Origin: an uncultured Clostridia bacterium
Lineage (GTDB): Bacteria > Bacillota > Clostridia > TANB77 > CAG-508
DNA: 42,342 nt
Assembly: GCA_944393755.1 (NCBI GenBank)
Contig: CALYBF010000002.1
Coordinates: 1-42,342, forward strand
Direction: 5' to 3'
Shown: piece after piece, positions 16,282 through 24,815 of the stretch
Layout: every line of letters starts with the position of its first letter
Numbering within the stretch: position 1 is the first letter of the stretch
The notes under the pieces: generated by a model
Databases searched by the model: none
What the model saw: the letters and a program-made list of their open reading frames with translations, nothing else
What the model was told of the DNA's origin: nothing
Position numbers and translations under genes: made by a program

Positions 16282-18270
16282 ATGAATTTAGAAGGTAAAC
16301 TATTAGGTGGTAGATATGAAATTATCGAGAAAATAGGAAATGGTGGGATGGCTACCGTTTATAGAGCAACAGATAAAGTTTTGAAAAGAGATGTTGCTGT
16401 AAAAATATTAAGAGATGAGTTTACAACAGATGAAGAGTTTATTAAAAGATTTGAAGTAGAAGCACAGTCAGCAGCAAGATTAACGCACCCAAATATAGTA
16501 TCAATATATGATGTAGGTGTAGAAGATAATTTTAATTATATTGTTATGGAGTTAATTAGAGGAAAAACTTTAAAAGAGATAATATTAGAAGAAAAAGGAC
16601 CACTTCCTTGGAAATGGTCAGTAAATGTAGCAATACAAATTGCATCTGCGTTAGAAACAGCTCATAGAAATAATATTATACATAGAGATATAAAACCACA
16701 TAATATTATAATCACAGAAGATGGAATTGCTAAAGTAACAGATTTTGGTATAGCAAAAGCAGTTTCAAATTCAACTATTACAGCATTTGGAACAACAATT
16801 GGTTCTGTACACTATTTTTCACCAGAACACGCAAGAGGTGGTTTTACAGATGCTAAGTCAGATTTATATTCACTAGGTGTTGTTTTATATGAAATGGTAA
16901 CAGGAAAAGTACCATTTGATGCAGATACACCAGTATCTGTAGCATTAAAACATATGCAAGAAAAACCACAAGAACCAATAGAAGTAAACCCAAATGTACC
17001 TATAGCTGTAAATAAAATAATAATGAAAGCACTTCAAAAAGATACAAATTTAAGATATCAAACAGCAACAGATATGTTAGAAGATTTAAGAAAAGCATTA
17101 AAAAACCCAGATGGTGATTTTGTAGATGATGAAGAATATGATCCAACAGCAAAAACACAAGTATTACATACAGAAATGTATAATAATGTAAGAGGAGATA
17201 AAAAACAAAACGAAAATACTAAAAAAGATGGAAAGTTTAAAGCTTTTATAAAAAGACATAAAAAATTAAGCATATTTATAGGTCTTATATTGCTATTCAC
17301 ACTAAGCTTAGGTGGAACAATGTTAGCATTAAACTTAACAAACCCAGCAGAAGTTGATATGCCAAATGTAGTTGGTTTATCTCAAGATGAAGCAAAACAA
17401 GATATAGAAGAAGCTAAACTTGTATTTGAAGTAGCAGGTGAAGAATATAATAAAGATGTTCCAGAAGGTTTTGTAATATCACAAAAAGCAGAAGATGATT
17501 TAGGTGATTTTACAACTACACCACAAAATAAAAAGGTAAAAGAAGGAAGCAAAGTATTAGTTAAAATTAGTAAGGGACAAGAAAAAACTACTGTTCCAAA
17601 TGTAGAAGGAAAAGAAAAAGAAGAAGCTATAAAAATGCTAGAAGATGCTAAATTAAAAGTAGAAGTTATTGAAGAAACAAGTAAAACAGTCAAAGAAGGT
17701 TATGTAATTAGCCAAGAAACAGAACCAGATAGTGAAGCTTTTGCAGGTGATACTGTAAAGATTCATGTAAGCACAGGAACAGGTATTAAACAAGTAACTG
17801 TAATTAGTGTAATTGGTCAAGATGAAGCTACTGCAAAATCTAACTTGGAAAACCTAGGTTTGAAGGTTAATGTAACATATAAAGATGCAACATCTAATAA
17901 TGGAAAAGTTACAGCACAAAGTATTGATGCAAATAAAACAGTTGATGAAGGTACAACAATAACAATAACAGTAAACCAAGTAGCAGAAGATAGGGAAGTA
18001 ACTGTAAATGTCGCTGTTAAAAAATTAGTTGAAATTTATTTTGAAGCTCAAAGTGAAGAAGAAAATATAAATCGAAATGTAAATGTTAAAGTTAATAATG
18101 AAACAAGAACAGTAAATAGTTCTGCTGACAATTGCGAAATAAAATTATCAGGAAAAGAAGGACAATCACTAACAATAAATGTATCTATAACTGATGGCAG
18201 TACAGTGATTTACAGCTCAAGTCAAACAATAACAGTAGGTTCACAAAATACAGTAACTTTCAATAGTTAA
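16282..18270 (+). CDS. prkC: PASTA-domain Ser/Thr kinase (PrkC/Stk1)
   Basis: 662 residues. The cytoplasmic kinase domain has the Gly loop GNGGMATVYRA, VAVKIL, the catalytic HRDIKPHN and DFGIAKA. A Lys-rich juxtamembrane segment precedes one transmembrane helix (about 330-352). Outside are three PASTA domains (from about 357, 432 and 502) that bind muropeptides or lipid II, and an extra C-terminal beta domain (about 570-662) not typical of the family. It senses cell-wall state and phosphorylates growth and division targets. AGGAGAG precedes the ATG. Confidence 0.96.
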   Translation: MNLEGKLLGGRYEIIEKIGNGGMATVYRATDKVLKRDVAVKILRDEFTTDEEFIKRFEVEAQSAARLTHPNIVSIYDVGVEDNFNYIVMELIRGKTLKEIILEEKGPLPWKWSVNVAIQIASALETAHRNNIIHRDIKPHNIIITEDGIAKVTDFGIAKAVSNSTITAFGTTIGSVHYFSPEHARGGFTDAKSDLYSLGVVLYEMVTGKVPFDADTPVSVALKHMQEKPQEPIEVNPNVPIAVNKIIMKALQKDTNLRYQTATDMLEDLRKALKNPDGDFVDDEEYDPTAKTQVLHTEMYNNVRGDKKQNENTKKDGKFKAFIKRHKKLSIFIGLILLFTLSLGGTMLALNLTNPAEVDMPNVVGLSQDEAKQDIEEAKLVFEVAGEEYNKDVPEGFVISQKAEDDLGDFTTTPQNKKVKEGSKVLVKISKGQEKTTVPNVEGKEKEEAIKMLEDAKLKVEVIEETSKTVKEGYVISQETEPDSEAFAGDTVKIHVSTGTGIKQVTVISVIGQDEATAKSNLENLGLKVNVTYKDATSNNGKVTAQSIDANKTVDEGTTITITVNQVAEDREVTVNVAVKKLVEIYFEAQSEEENINRNVNVKVNNETRTVNSSADNCEIKLSGKEGQSLTINVSITDGSTVIYSSSQTITVGSQNTVTFNS

Positions 18271-18278
18271 AAACAAAA

Positions 18279-18307
18279 TTGACAGTAAAGAAAAAATACT
18301 TTATAAT
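18279..18307 (+). promoter_or_regulatory. Consensus sigma-A promoter
   Basis: TTGACA (18279-18284), 17 bp, TATAAT (18302-18307): a perfect consensus, 31 bp before the DUF4190 gene and just after the prkC stop. Confidence 0.9.
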
Positions 18308-18338
18308 ATAAATATAGAATTTAAAAGGAGGAAGTGTT

Positions 18339-18620
18339 ATGGACGAAGAAAATGAAGTAATAAAGGAATCTAACACAAATACAGAAAAGAAACTTAATAT
18401 TTGTGCATTACTTAGTTTTATATTTTCTTTAGTTGGACTTTTTGTATTTGGTTTCCCTTTAGGAATTGCTGCTATTATATTAGGAATAATAGGAATTGTA
18501 AAATCTAATAAGGAAAAACAAAATTTTAAATGGATGGCAATTGTAGGTCTAGTGTTAGGTTCAATTGATATAATAGCTATATTGTTATCTGTTGTAGCAT
18601 TATATTCAATAATAGCATAA
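18339..18620 (+). CDS. Small DUF4190-like membrane protein
   Basis: 93 residues: a charged cytoplasmic N-terminus (about 20), then two or three hydrophobic helices (ICALLSFIFSLVGLFVFGFPLGIAAIILGIIGIV and WMAIVGLVLGSIDIIAILLSVVALYSIIA) separated by a Lys-rich loop. This is the DUF4190 pattern. Function is unknown. The ATG follows AAAGGAGG. It is driven by its own perfect consensus promoter and followed by a terminator, so it is probably strongly expressed as a single gene. Confidence 0.8.
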   Translation: MDEENEVIKESNTNTEKKLNICALLSFIFSLVGLFVFGFPLGIAAIILGIIGIVKSNKEKQNFKWMAIVGLVLGSIDIIAILLSVVALYSIIA

Positions 18621-18663
18621 AATTTAAAGAAGATAATTATATAAGTGATAAAAATAATAAAGA

Positions 18664-18706
18664 AGAAATATATTTAAGGTTAAACCTTATCTGTATTTCT
18701 TTTTTT
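18664..18706 (+). terminator. Intrinsic terminator
   Basis: AGAAATA (18664-18670) pairs with TATTTCT (18694-18700), with inner AAGGTT/AACCTT pairing, and then a T-run to 18706. Confidence 0.8.
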
Positions 18707-18707
18707 C

Positions 18708-18736
18708 TTGAAAAAATAAATTTTAAATGATAAAAT
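18708..18736 (+). promoter_or_regulatory. Promoter of addA
   Basis: TTGAAA (18708-18713), 17 bp, TAAAAT (18731-18736), 35 bp before the addA ATG. Confidence 0.65.
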
Positions 18737-18771
18737 AACTAAAAATAAAAGATAAATAAAAAGGAGTAAAT

Positions 18772-21700
18772 ATGGAGTGGACTAAAGAACAAAAGCAAGC
18801 AATCGAAGAAAAAGGTTCTAATATATTAGTTGCAGCAGCAGCAGGTAGTGGAAAAACAGCAGTGTTAGTTGAAAGAATTATAAAAAAAGTATTAAAAGAC
18901 GGAATAGATATAGATAAATTATTAGTAGTTACATTTACAAATGCGGCAGCTGCTGAAATGAGAGAAAGAGTATTAGATGCAATATATAAAAAATTAGACG
19001 ACAACCCTAATTCTGAGAAATTATTAAGACAAATAACATTATTAAATAAAGCAAGTATATGTACAATAGACTCTTTTTGTTTAGATGTAGTTAGAAATAA
19101 TTTTTATGAATTAGAAAATCTATCTCCAAATTTTAGAATAGCAGACACAACAGAAATAGAACTTCTAAAACAAGAAGTAATAGAAGATTTATTTGAAAGA
19201 AAATATGAAGAAGAAAACGAAGATTTTACAAAATTAATTCATACATATACATCATATAAAGATGATACACCTCTAAAAGATTTAATACTAAAAATATATA
19301 ATTATATACAAAGTAACCCTTTCCCAGAAAAGTGGCTAAGAGAAAAGATAGAAATGTTTAATATTGGAGAAGATTTAGATAAAGATTTTTCTGATACAGT
19401 ATGGGGAAAAGTTTTATTAGAAGAAATAAAAGAAGATTTAACAGACGCAATAACATCATTAGAAAGTGCAAGAAAGCTACTTTACGATAATAAAGATTTA
19501 GAAGGTTATTTAAAAATAATAGAACACGATATTGATATGTTAAATAATCTAAAAGCAAATTTAAATAATTGGGATAATGCATATGAAATAAATAAAGTAT
19601 TAGAATTTATAAAATGGAGTGGTAAAAGAATAGATTCTAAAGAAAAAGAAGAGGCAAAAAATATTAGAGATTCTGTAAAAGATAATTTAAAAGTTTTAGA
19701 TAATATATTAGTATGTGATTCAAAAACAGCAAATAGAGATATTTTTGATATGTATAATATATTATTAAAATTAGAAAATATAATATTAGAATTTGGAGAA
19801 GAGTTTTCTAAAAGAAAAAGAGATAAAAATATAGTAGATTTCCAAGATGTGGAACATTTTGCACTTAAAATATTAATAAAAGAACAAGACGGAAAAATAG
19901 AAGATACTTTAGTTGCAAAAAAATACCAAGAAAAATACGAAGAAATTGCAATTGATGAATACCAAGATAGTAACTTAGTACAAGAATATATATTAAATTC
20001 CGTGTCTAGGAAAACTAATATTTTTATGGTTGGTGATGTTAAACAAAGTATATATAAGTTCCGCCAAGCTATGCCTGAATTATTTATTAGTAAATATAAG
20101 ACTTATAAAAATAAAGAAGATAAAAAAGAAGAAGATAATTTAAAAATACAATTATTTAAAAACTTTAGAAGTAGGGAAAATATATTATATTTTACTAATT
20201 TAATATTCCAAGATATTATGAGTGATGGTTTAGGAGATATTAATTATAATGAAGATGAATATTTAAACTTAGGAGCAGATTATAAAGAAAGTAAAGAAAA
20301 TTTAAATACAGAAATAGATATTATAGATCTATTAGAAGATGAAAAAGAAAACTTAAAAGAAAGTTACAAAGAAAATGAAGAAAATTCAGAAGATGAAAGA
20401 ATTGAAGATGTAGAATTAGAAGCGAGATTTGTTGCAAATAAAATTAAAGAATTAATAGATAATAAATTCCAAGTGTGGGATAGGAAGAAAGAAAAATATA
20501 GAGATATATCATATAAAGATATAGTAATTTTATTAAGGTCTACATCAAATATAGCAAGTGTGTATGAACAAGAACTTTTAAATTTAGATTTGCCTGTATT
20601 TTCTGATAGTTCACAAGAATATTTAGAATCTATAGAAATAGAAACAATAATGAATTTATTAAAAATAATAGATAACCCTATGCAAGATATACCACTTGTT
20701 TCTGTAATGAGGTCATACATAGGTAAGTTTACAGATAATGATTTAGTAAGAATACGTCTATCAGATAAATTTGATAATTTTTATATTTGTATGGAAAAAG
20801 CTCTTGTAGATGTTGATTCTGAATTAAAAGAAAAAATAAAAAGCTTTTTTGATAAACTTGATATGTGGAGAAAAGAACAAGAATATTTATCTTTAGATGA
20901 GCTTATTTGGAAGATTTATTGGGATACTGGATATTACAATTATTGTGGTCTTATGCCAAATGGTGTTTTAAGACAAGCAAATTTAAAAATGTTATTCCAA
21001 AAAGCAAAAGAATATGAAAGTTCAAATTTTAAAGGTTTATATAATTTTATAAATTTTATAGACAAAATAAAAACTTCTAGTGGAGATATGGGTTCTGCAA
21101 AACTAATTGGTGAAAACGATGATGTTGTTAGAATAATGAGTATTCATAAAAGCAAAGGACTTGAATTTCCTGTAGTATTTTTATCAAGCACAGGTAAACA
21201 ATTTAATTTAAACGATTTAAAAGAAGATGTATTATTACATCAAGATATGGGAATAGGTGCAAAATACATAGATTATGATATGCAAATTAAATATGACACT
21301 CTAAGTAAAAGAGCAATTAAAGATAAAATATTAACAGAAACATTATCTGAAGAAATGAGAATTTTATATGTTGCTTTAACTAGAGCAAAAGAGAAATTGT
21401 TTATTACAGGAATTAGTAAAGATATTAAAAAAGAATTAGAAAAAATAGATGCAAATATTGAAAGATATGAAAAACAAGATAATAAAATAAACCCTATTTT
21501 AATTAAAAAATGTAAAAAATATCTAGAGTGGATATTATATGTATATCAATATGAAAAGAATTCTTGTAAAGACAAAATAGATTTTAATATTTACAAAAAG
21601 AAAGAATTACTTACAAAGTTTAAAAAAGTAGATAATGAAGAAATAGATGTGTTTAATGAGTTAGAAGAAAAGTCAAAAGAGTATAAAAATGATTTTAGTG

Positions 21701-22401
21701 ATATTAAGAAAATATTAGAATATAAATATAAAAATATTTTAGATACAACTATACCTACTAAAACTTCTGTTACAGCTTTAAAGGACTTAAGTAATAAAAA
21801 TAATAATGTGAAAATAGAAGAGAAAGAAGAACAAAAAGAAATAAGTTTTAAAGAGCCTAATTTCTTAAAAAATGGAAAAGAAGAAAAGATAACAGCAAGT
21901 AAAAAAGGTAGTTTAATACATCTTTGTTTACAAAAACTAGATATTAATATAGATTATGATTTAGCTAAAATTACTAATTTATTAGATGAATTAGAGATGA
22001 AAAAAATTATTACTCCTAAAGAAAAAGAAGCCATTAATGTAAACAAAATTTTAGAGTTTACTAAATCTAAGATATGGGAAGAATTAAAAACAGCTAAAAA
22101 AATTGAAAAAGAAAAACCTTTTTATATAAATATTAAAGCAAAAGATATTTATAATAAAGAAACTGATGAAAATATACTTGTTCAAGGTATTATAGATTTA
22201 TATTATATAGATAAAGATAATAATATAAATTTAGTTGATTATAAGACTGATTACATTGAAAATGGTAATGAAATAGAATTAGTAAATAGATATAAAGAAC
22301 AATTATATTTATATAAAAAAGCTTTAGAACAAGTGTATAAAAAAGAAGTTAAAAATACATATATTTATTCAGTATATTTAAATAAAGAAATAAGAATATA
22401 A
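18772..22401 (+). CDS. addA: AddA helicase-nuclease
   Basis: 1209 residues, full length. A UvrD-like SF1A helicase with Walker A AAAGSGKTAVLVERI (about 22-36), VVTFTNAAAAEMRERV, IDEYQDSN, GDVKQSIYKFRQAMPELF and a C-terminal RecB-type nuclease with LVDYKTD (about 1150). With AddB it resects double-strand breaks to load RecA. addB, normally directly upstream, is not next to it; a DUF4190 gene with its own terminator stands there. AAGGAG precedes the ATG. No in-phase CGG seen over this long gene. Confidence 0.95.
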   Translation: MEWTKEQKQAIEEKGSNILVAAAAGSGKTAVLVERIIKKVLKDGIDIDKLLVVTFTNAAAAEMRERVLDAIYKKLDDNPNSEKLLRQITLLNKASICTIDSFCLDVVRNNFYELENLSPNFRIADTTEIELLKQEVIEDLFERKYEEENEDFTKLIHTYTSYKDDTPLKDLILKIYNYIQSNPFPEKWLREKIEMFNIGEDLDKDFSDTVWGKVLLEEIKEDLTDAITSLESARKLLYDNKDLEGYLKIIEHDIDMLNNLKANLNNWDNAYEINKVLEFIKWSGKRIDSKEKEEAKNIRDSVKDNLKVLDNILVCDSKTANRDIFDMYNILLKLENIILEFGEEFSKRKRDKNIVDFQDVEHFALKILIKEQDGKIEDTLVAKKYQEKYEEIAIDEYQDSNLVQEYILNSVSRKTNIFMVGDVKQSIYKFRQAMPELFISKYKTYKNKEDKKEEDNLKIQLFKNFRSRENILYFTNLIFQDIMSDGLGDINYNEDEYLNLGADYKESKENLNTEIDIIDLLEDEKENLKESYKENEENSEDERIEDVELEARFVANKIKELIDNKFQVWDRKKEKYRDISYKDIVILLRSTSNIASVYEQELLNLDLPVFSDSSQEYLESIEIETIMNLLKIIDNPMQDIPLVSVMRSYIGKFTDNDLVRIRLSDKFDNFYICMEKALVDVDSELKEKIKSFFDKLDMWRKEQEYLSLDELIWKIYWDTGYYNYCGLMPNGVLRQANLKMLFQKAKEYESSNFKGLYNFINFIDKIKTSSGDMGSAKLIGENDDVVRIMSIHKSKGLEFPVVFLSSTGKQFNLNDLKEDVLLHQDMGIGAKYIDYDMQIKYDTLSKRAIKDKILTETLSEEMRILYVALTRAKEKLFITGISKDIKKELEKIDANIERYEKQDNKINPILIKKCKKYLEWILYVYQYEKNSCKDKIDFNIYKKKELLTKFKKVDNEEIDVFNELEEKSKEYKNDFSDIKKILEYKYKNILDTTIPTKTSVTALKDLSNKNNNVKIEEKEEQKEISFKEPNFLKNGKEEKITASKKGSLIHLCLQKLDINIDYDLAKITNLLDELEMKKIITPKEKEAINVNKILEFTKSKIWEELKTAKKIEKEKPFYINIKAKDIYNKETDENILVQGIIDLYYIDKDNNINLVDYKTDYIENGNEIELVNRYKEQLYLYKKALEQVYKKEVKNTYIYSVYLNKEIRI

Positions 22402-22440
22402 AAGCACTACCACAGTGATTTTTTGCTGTGGTAGTGCTTT
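22401..22440. terminator. Hairpin between addA and the convergent 22447 gene
   Basis: AAAGCACTACCACAG (22401-22415) is a perfect 15-bp match to CTGTGGTAGTGCTTT (22426-22440). The T-tracts are short on both sides, but the position supports a bidirectional terminator. Confidence 0.75.
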
Positions 22441-22446
22441 GGATAA

Positions 22447-22710
22447 TTAATAGAAAATTGCATAGACAAAGATAATTAATGTAGCAACTTTTCTCAAAAT
22501 TGTAACTTTATCTTTCAACAGATCTCTTCCAAGGCTGAAGAAAGATGAAGCAAGCAATACTGTTATCGAAATCTTTTTCAAATACGAAGTATAAATATTT
22601 GGTTCGACAAGAGAAAGTACTATAAGCACAACGCCAAACAGAATTGCTACAATACTAACAAGATTGTCAATAACATTATCCCGTTCTTGATTCCTTTTCT
22701 CATCATCCAT
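22447..22710 (-). CDS. Small two-helix membrane protein, unknown
   Basis: 87 residues: a charged N-terminus, then a hydrophobic helix (about 18-37, LVSIVAILFGVVLIVLSLVE), a second segment (about 46-60) and a C-terminal helix (VATLIIFVYAIFY). No known family. The ATG follows AGGAG. Codon use is richer in GC-ending codons than the flanking genes. Residue 10 is encoded by CGG (22683-22681) and must be read in the normal frame, since a +1 shift would stop within about a dozen codons. It lies next to the RiPP locus but is not obviously part of it. Confidence 0.65.
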   Translation of the reverse strand: MDDEKRNQERDNVIDNLVSIVAILFGVVLIVLSLVEPNIYTSYLKKISITVLLASSFFSLGRDLLKDKVTILRKVATLIIFVYAIFY

Positions 22711-22750
22711 TTTTTTCTCCTAACCCTAGTCTAGATTTGGATATATTACA

Positions 22751-22804
22751 AAGGCATTTGCCCTGATGTAAAAGTATTTTAACACATATTTACATAATTT
22801 GCAA
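22751..22804 (-). promoter_or_regulatory. Promoter and 5' hairpin motif of the 22447 gene
   Basis: On the minus strand TTGCAA (22804-22799), 17 bp, TAAAAT (22781-22776), then 11 bases on AGGGCAAATGCCTT (22764-22751), which differs by one base from the motif in the leader of the 7706 gene. Confidence 0.6.
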
Positions 22805-22811
22805 TAAGTTA

Positions 22812-22840
22812 TTGAAAAATATGTCTAAATTTGGTATAAT
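22812..22840 (+). promoter_or_regulatory. Promoter of the 22872 gene
   Basis: TTGAAA (22812-22817), 17 bp, TATAAT (22835-22840), divergent from the promoter of 22447 with 7 bp between the -35 boxes. Confidence 0.75.
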
Positions 22841-22871
22841 AAATATATTCTAGTGAAAGGGAAAAGGAAAA

Positions 22872-23357
22872 ATGAAAAGATTAAAAACTTTTTTAATATA
22901 TGCACTAATAATTATTGGGTTTTATTTCTTCTCAGAATTTATAATTACAGTAGGTTTAAATTCATCATATGAAGATATTATAAGAAAAGATAATGTATCA
23001 CAAGTAGAAATATATGAAGCACAAGCAACGCTTGTTAATGGAAAAGTAAAAGGTGTAATAAAAGATTCAAGAGGAAATGAGAGTTTAACAGGTAAATATG
23101 TAGAATTAGATTTTTATAGCAAAAGAGATAATGTAGTTGCAAGAAAATACATACCAATAGAAACAACTGATGTAAATACTACACAAGAATTTAGTATATA
23201 TTTTGAAGCAGAAGATGTAACATCATATTCTATAGCTATAGTAGATGAAAAAGAACAAGGAGAATTAAATACTGAATTAGAAGATTGGGAGAGAATAGCA
23301 ATATATATAGGACTATTTCTTGGAATAATTAATATTCCAAATCTATTAGCATTATAA
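22872..23357 (+). CDS. Membrane-anchored protein with an extracytoplasmic beta domain, unknown
   Basis: 161 residues: an N-terminal transmembrane helix (about 5-30), an outside domain with alternating beta-strand pattern (VEIYEAQATLVNGKVKGVIKD...YVELDFYSKRDNVVARKYIPIE) and a C-terminal hydrophobic segment (about 142-161, IAIYIGLFLGIINIPNLLAL). Codon use fits the AT-rich host. I do not recognise the family. The ATG follows AAAAGGAAA and it has its own promoter. Confidence 0.65.
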   Translation: MKRLKTFLIYALIIIGFYFFSEFIITVGLNSSYEDIIRKDNVSQVEIYEAQATLVNGKVKGVIKDSRGNESLTGKYVELDFYSKRDNVVARKYIPIETTDVNTTQEFSIYFEAEDVTSYSIAIVDEKEQGELNTELEDWERIAIYIGLFLGIINIPNLLAL

Positions 23358-23360
23358 TAA

Positions 23361-23399
23361 AATTAAAAAGGAAGAAGAGCTTATTTGAGCTCTTCTTCC
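23361..23399 (-). terminator. Terminator of the RiPP locus
   Basis: GGAAGAAGAGC (23370-23380) pairs perfectly with GCTCTTCTTCC (23389-23399). Read on the minus strand it is followed by a T-run (23369-23365). It ends the maturase-precursor unit seven bases after the precursor stop. Confidence 0.88.
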
Positions 23400-23405
23400 G
23401 TGATA

Positions 23406-23573
23406 CTAACTAAAAACGGAAACGCACGTTACTCCACAGCCGTTTTTGCATTGTCCGTTGCAATTTGGACACCCAATCTCATAGATTGGAGTCATTGGCT
23501 TCTTTTGGCTAGAGTCAAAAGAATCAAGCTTCTTTTCGAGCATAGAAAGCTCTTGCTTAGACAACGAAAGCAT
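23406..23573 (-). CDS. Cys-rich RiPP precursor peptide (CxxCxxxCxxxCxxxC core)
   Basis: A 55-residue peptide with an excellent AAGGAGGAG site 5 bases before the ATG at 23573. The leader is helical and charged (LSLSKQELSMLEKKLDSF). The core near the C-terminus is CPNCNGQCKNGCGVTC, five cysteines with three consecutive CxxxC steps, followed by VSVFS. It lies directly downstream of a radical SAM/SPASM enzyme on the same strand, the setting of sactipeptides and ranthipeptides, where maturases make Cys thioether crosslinks. No transporter or protease is adjacent. The exact class is not assignable by eye. Confidence 0.82.
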   Translation of the reverse strand: MLSLSKQELSMLEKKLDSFDSSQKKPMTPIYEIGCPNCNGQCKNGCGVTCVSVFS

Positions 23574-23623
23574 TTCTCCTCCTTAATTGGACTGTTGATT
23601 ACATTGCCTAACAACAATTAATG

Positions 23624-23638
23624 TTATGGATATAGCAT
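23624..23638 (-). other. Four-codon mini-ORF behind a strong SD, leader of the precursor
   Basis: In the 96-bp gap between maturase and precursor, the minus strand has TAGGAGGTGATTAAA followed by ATG and only three more codons (MLYP) before TAA. The SD is one of the strongest in the window although no gene follows it. It could be a translated leader, a ribosome standby site, or a relic of a decayed second precursor. Confidence 0.4.
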
Positions 23639-23669
23639 TTTAATCACCTCCTAGATGAGGGGACGAATG

Positions 23670-24776
23670 TTATATACAAAGTTCTTGGTTCAAGCTGTAA
23701 ACTGAACTAAGAACTCTGTAATCATCGTATGTCAAAGAAGAAGTTGGCTTTGACATAATACGATGAAATTTAACATAAGCATTAAACATAGCAATTAATT
23801 TATTAAATTGGCAATGTTCCTTATCTCTCTCGTTTATTTTGCCAGTCAATGAATAATTCATACCATAACAAGTAGAACAAACATTGTTTAATATACAGTT
23901 TTTACATTTAGGATCTGCTAGATTAGATTCATCTTCAAATAGAAGAGTATCTAAATCTATTGGTTTACCTTGTGTTAACTGCATAAATGATTGGCAAGGA
24001 AAACAATTTCCTTCAACATCATAGGCTTTCATTTGCTTTCCAGCACCACACCATCTTGTAGGAGTGGTAACTTGAGAAGAGATATATTCCAAACGCAAAT
24101 CTAGAATTTCAGCAATTGGAACAAGAGGGTGATCTAGATAATATTGTGCTAATATGTCCAATTGTTTTTCCAAAATAGGAAGGTCTATATCTAGATCCCA
24201 ATTGATTCCGAAAGCAAAACTACCAGAACAGGCAAACCCAAAACTTTGAATAAAAATAATTCCTTCAGCCAAATTAGGTAAAGATTCTCTAGAAACAGTC
24301 ATTTTTATGTCTTGTTGAGGCCAGCAATGCTTGAAAAAACCTATGTCAATAAGGTCAAAAGAATTGCTTCTATTGATATTGTGCATTTGCCTAGTTCCGT
24401 CTAGACTTATTCCGACACAGAAACTTTCTTTGTTTATTTCGAGCCAATCTTGAATTGAGCCGTGAATAAGTGTGCCGTTTGATGTAGAAAAACATATTCT
24501 GCGATGAGGGCTTTGGATAGAGAGTACATAATCGTGTATTTCTTTCAGCAATTCGAATTCAAGAAATGGTTCTCCACCAAACAAATCTACTTCAATAAAA
24601 TCAAAGCCGTCTTGCAGAGAAAACTCATAATCAAGAATCTTTTTTGCTGTTTCAAAACTCATACTTCTAGGAGATTTACAGTGCTCATAACAGTAAGAAC
24701 AATTCAAATTACATTTTTCTGTTACTGTAAGCATTACTGTTTTTCTTCCTTCAAAGTCGAATACTGTTGCACTCAT
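23670..24776 (-). CDS. Radical SAM/SPASM peptide maturase
   Basis: 368 residues. The N-terminal radical SAM cluster motif is CNLNCSYC (about 23-30). FGGEPFLE and the TIM-barrel pattern follow. The C-terminal SPASM domain has cysteine clusters (WCGAGKQMKAYDVEGNCFPC, then CKNCILNNVCSTC) that would hold auxiliary 4Fe-4S clusters. Such enzymes install thioether or other crosslinks in ribosomal peptides; the Cys-rich precursor is encoded 96 bp downstream. Codon use is less AT-biased than the host genes, suggesting transfer of the pair. It has a perfect consensus promoter flanked by AGTACGAT repeats. Confidence 0.88.
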   Translation of the reverse strand: MSATVFDFEGRKTVMLTVTEKCNLNCSYCYEHCKSPRSMSFETAKKILDYEFSLQDGFDFIEVDLFGGEPFLEFELLKEIHDYVLSIQSPHRRICFSTSNGTLIHGSIQDWLEINKESFCVGISLDGTRQMHNINRSNSFDLIDIGFFKHCWPQQDIKMTVSRESLPNLAEGIIFIQSFGFACSGSFAFGINWDLDIDLPILEKQLDILAQYYLDHPLVPIAEILDLRLEYISSQVTTPTRWCGAGKQMKAYDVEGNCFPCQSFMQLTQGKPIDLDTLLFEDESNLADPKCKNCILNNVCSTCYGMNYSLTGKINERDKEHCQFNKLIAMFNAYVKFHRIMSKPTSSLTYDDYRVLSSVYSLNQELCI

Positions 24777-24815
24777 AATGCGAATCCTTTCTAATAGTTA
24801 GAACACAATATGTAC

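Noticed and set aside
23385..23621. Plus-strand ORF of 78 codons opposite the RiPP precursor
   Set aside because: It is the shadow of the precursor and its leader, has no SD, and reads through a terminator arm.
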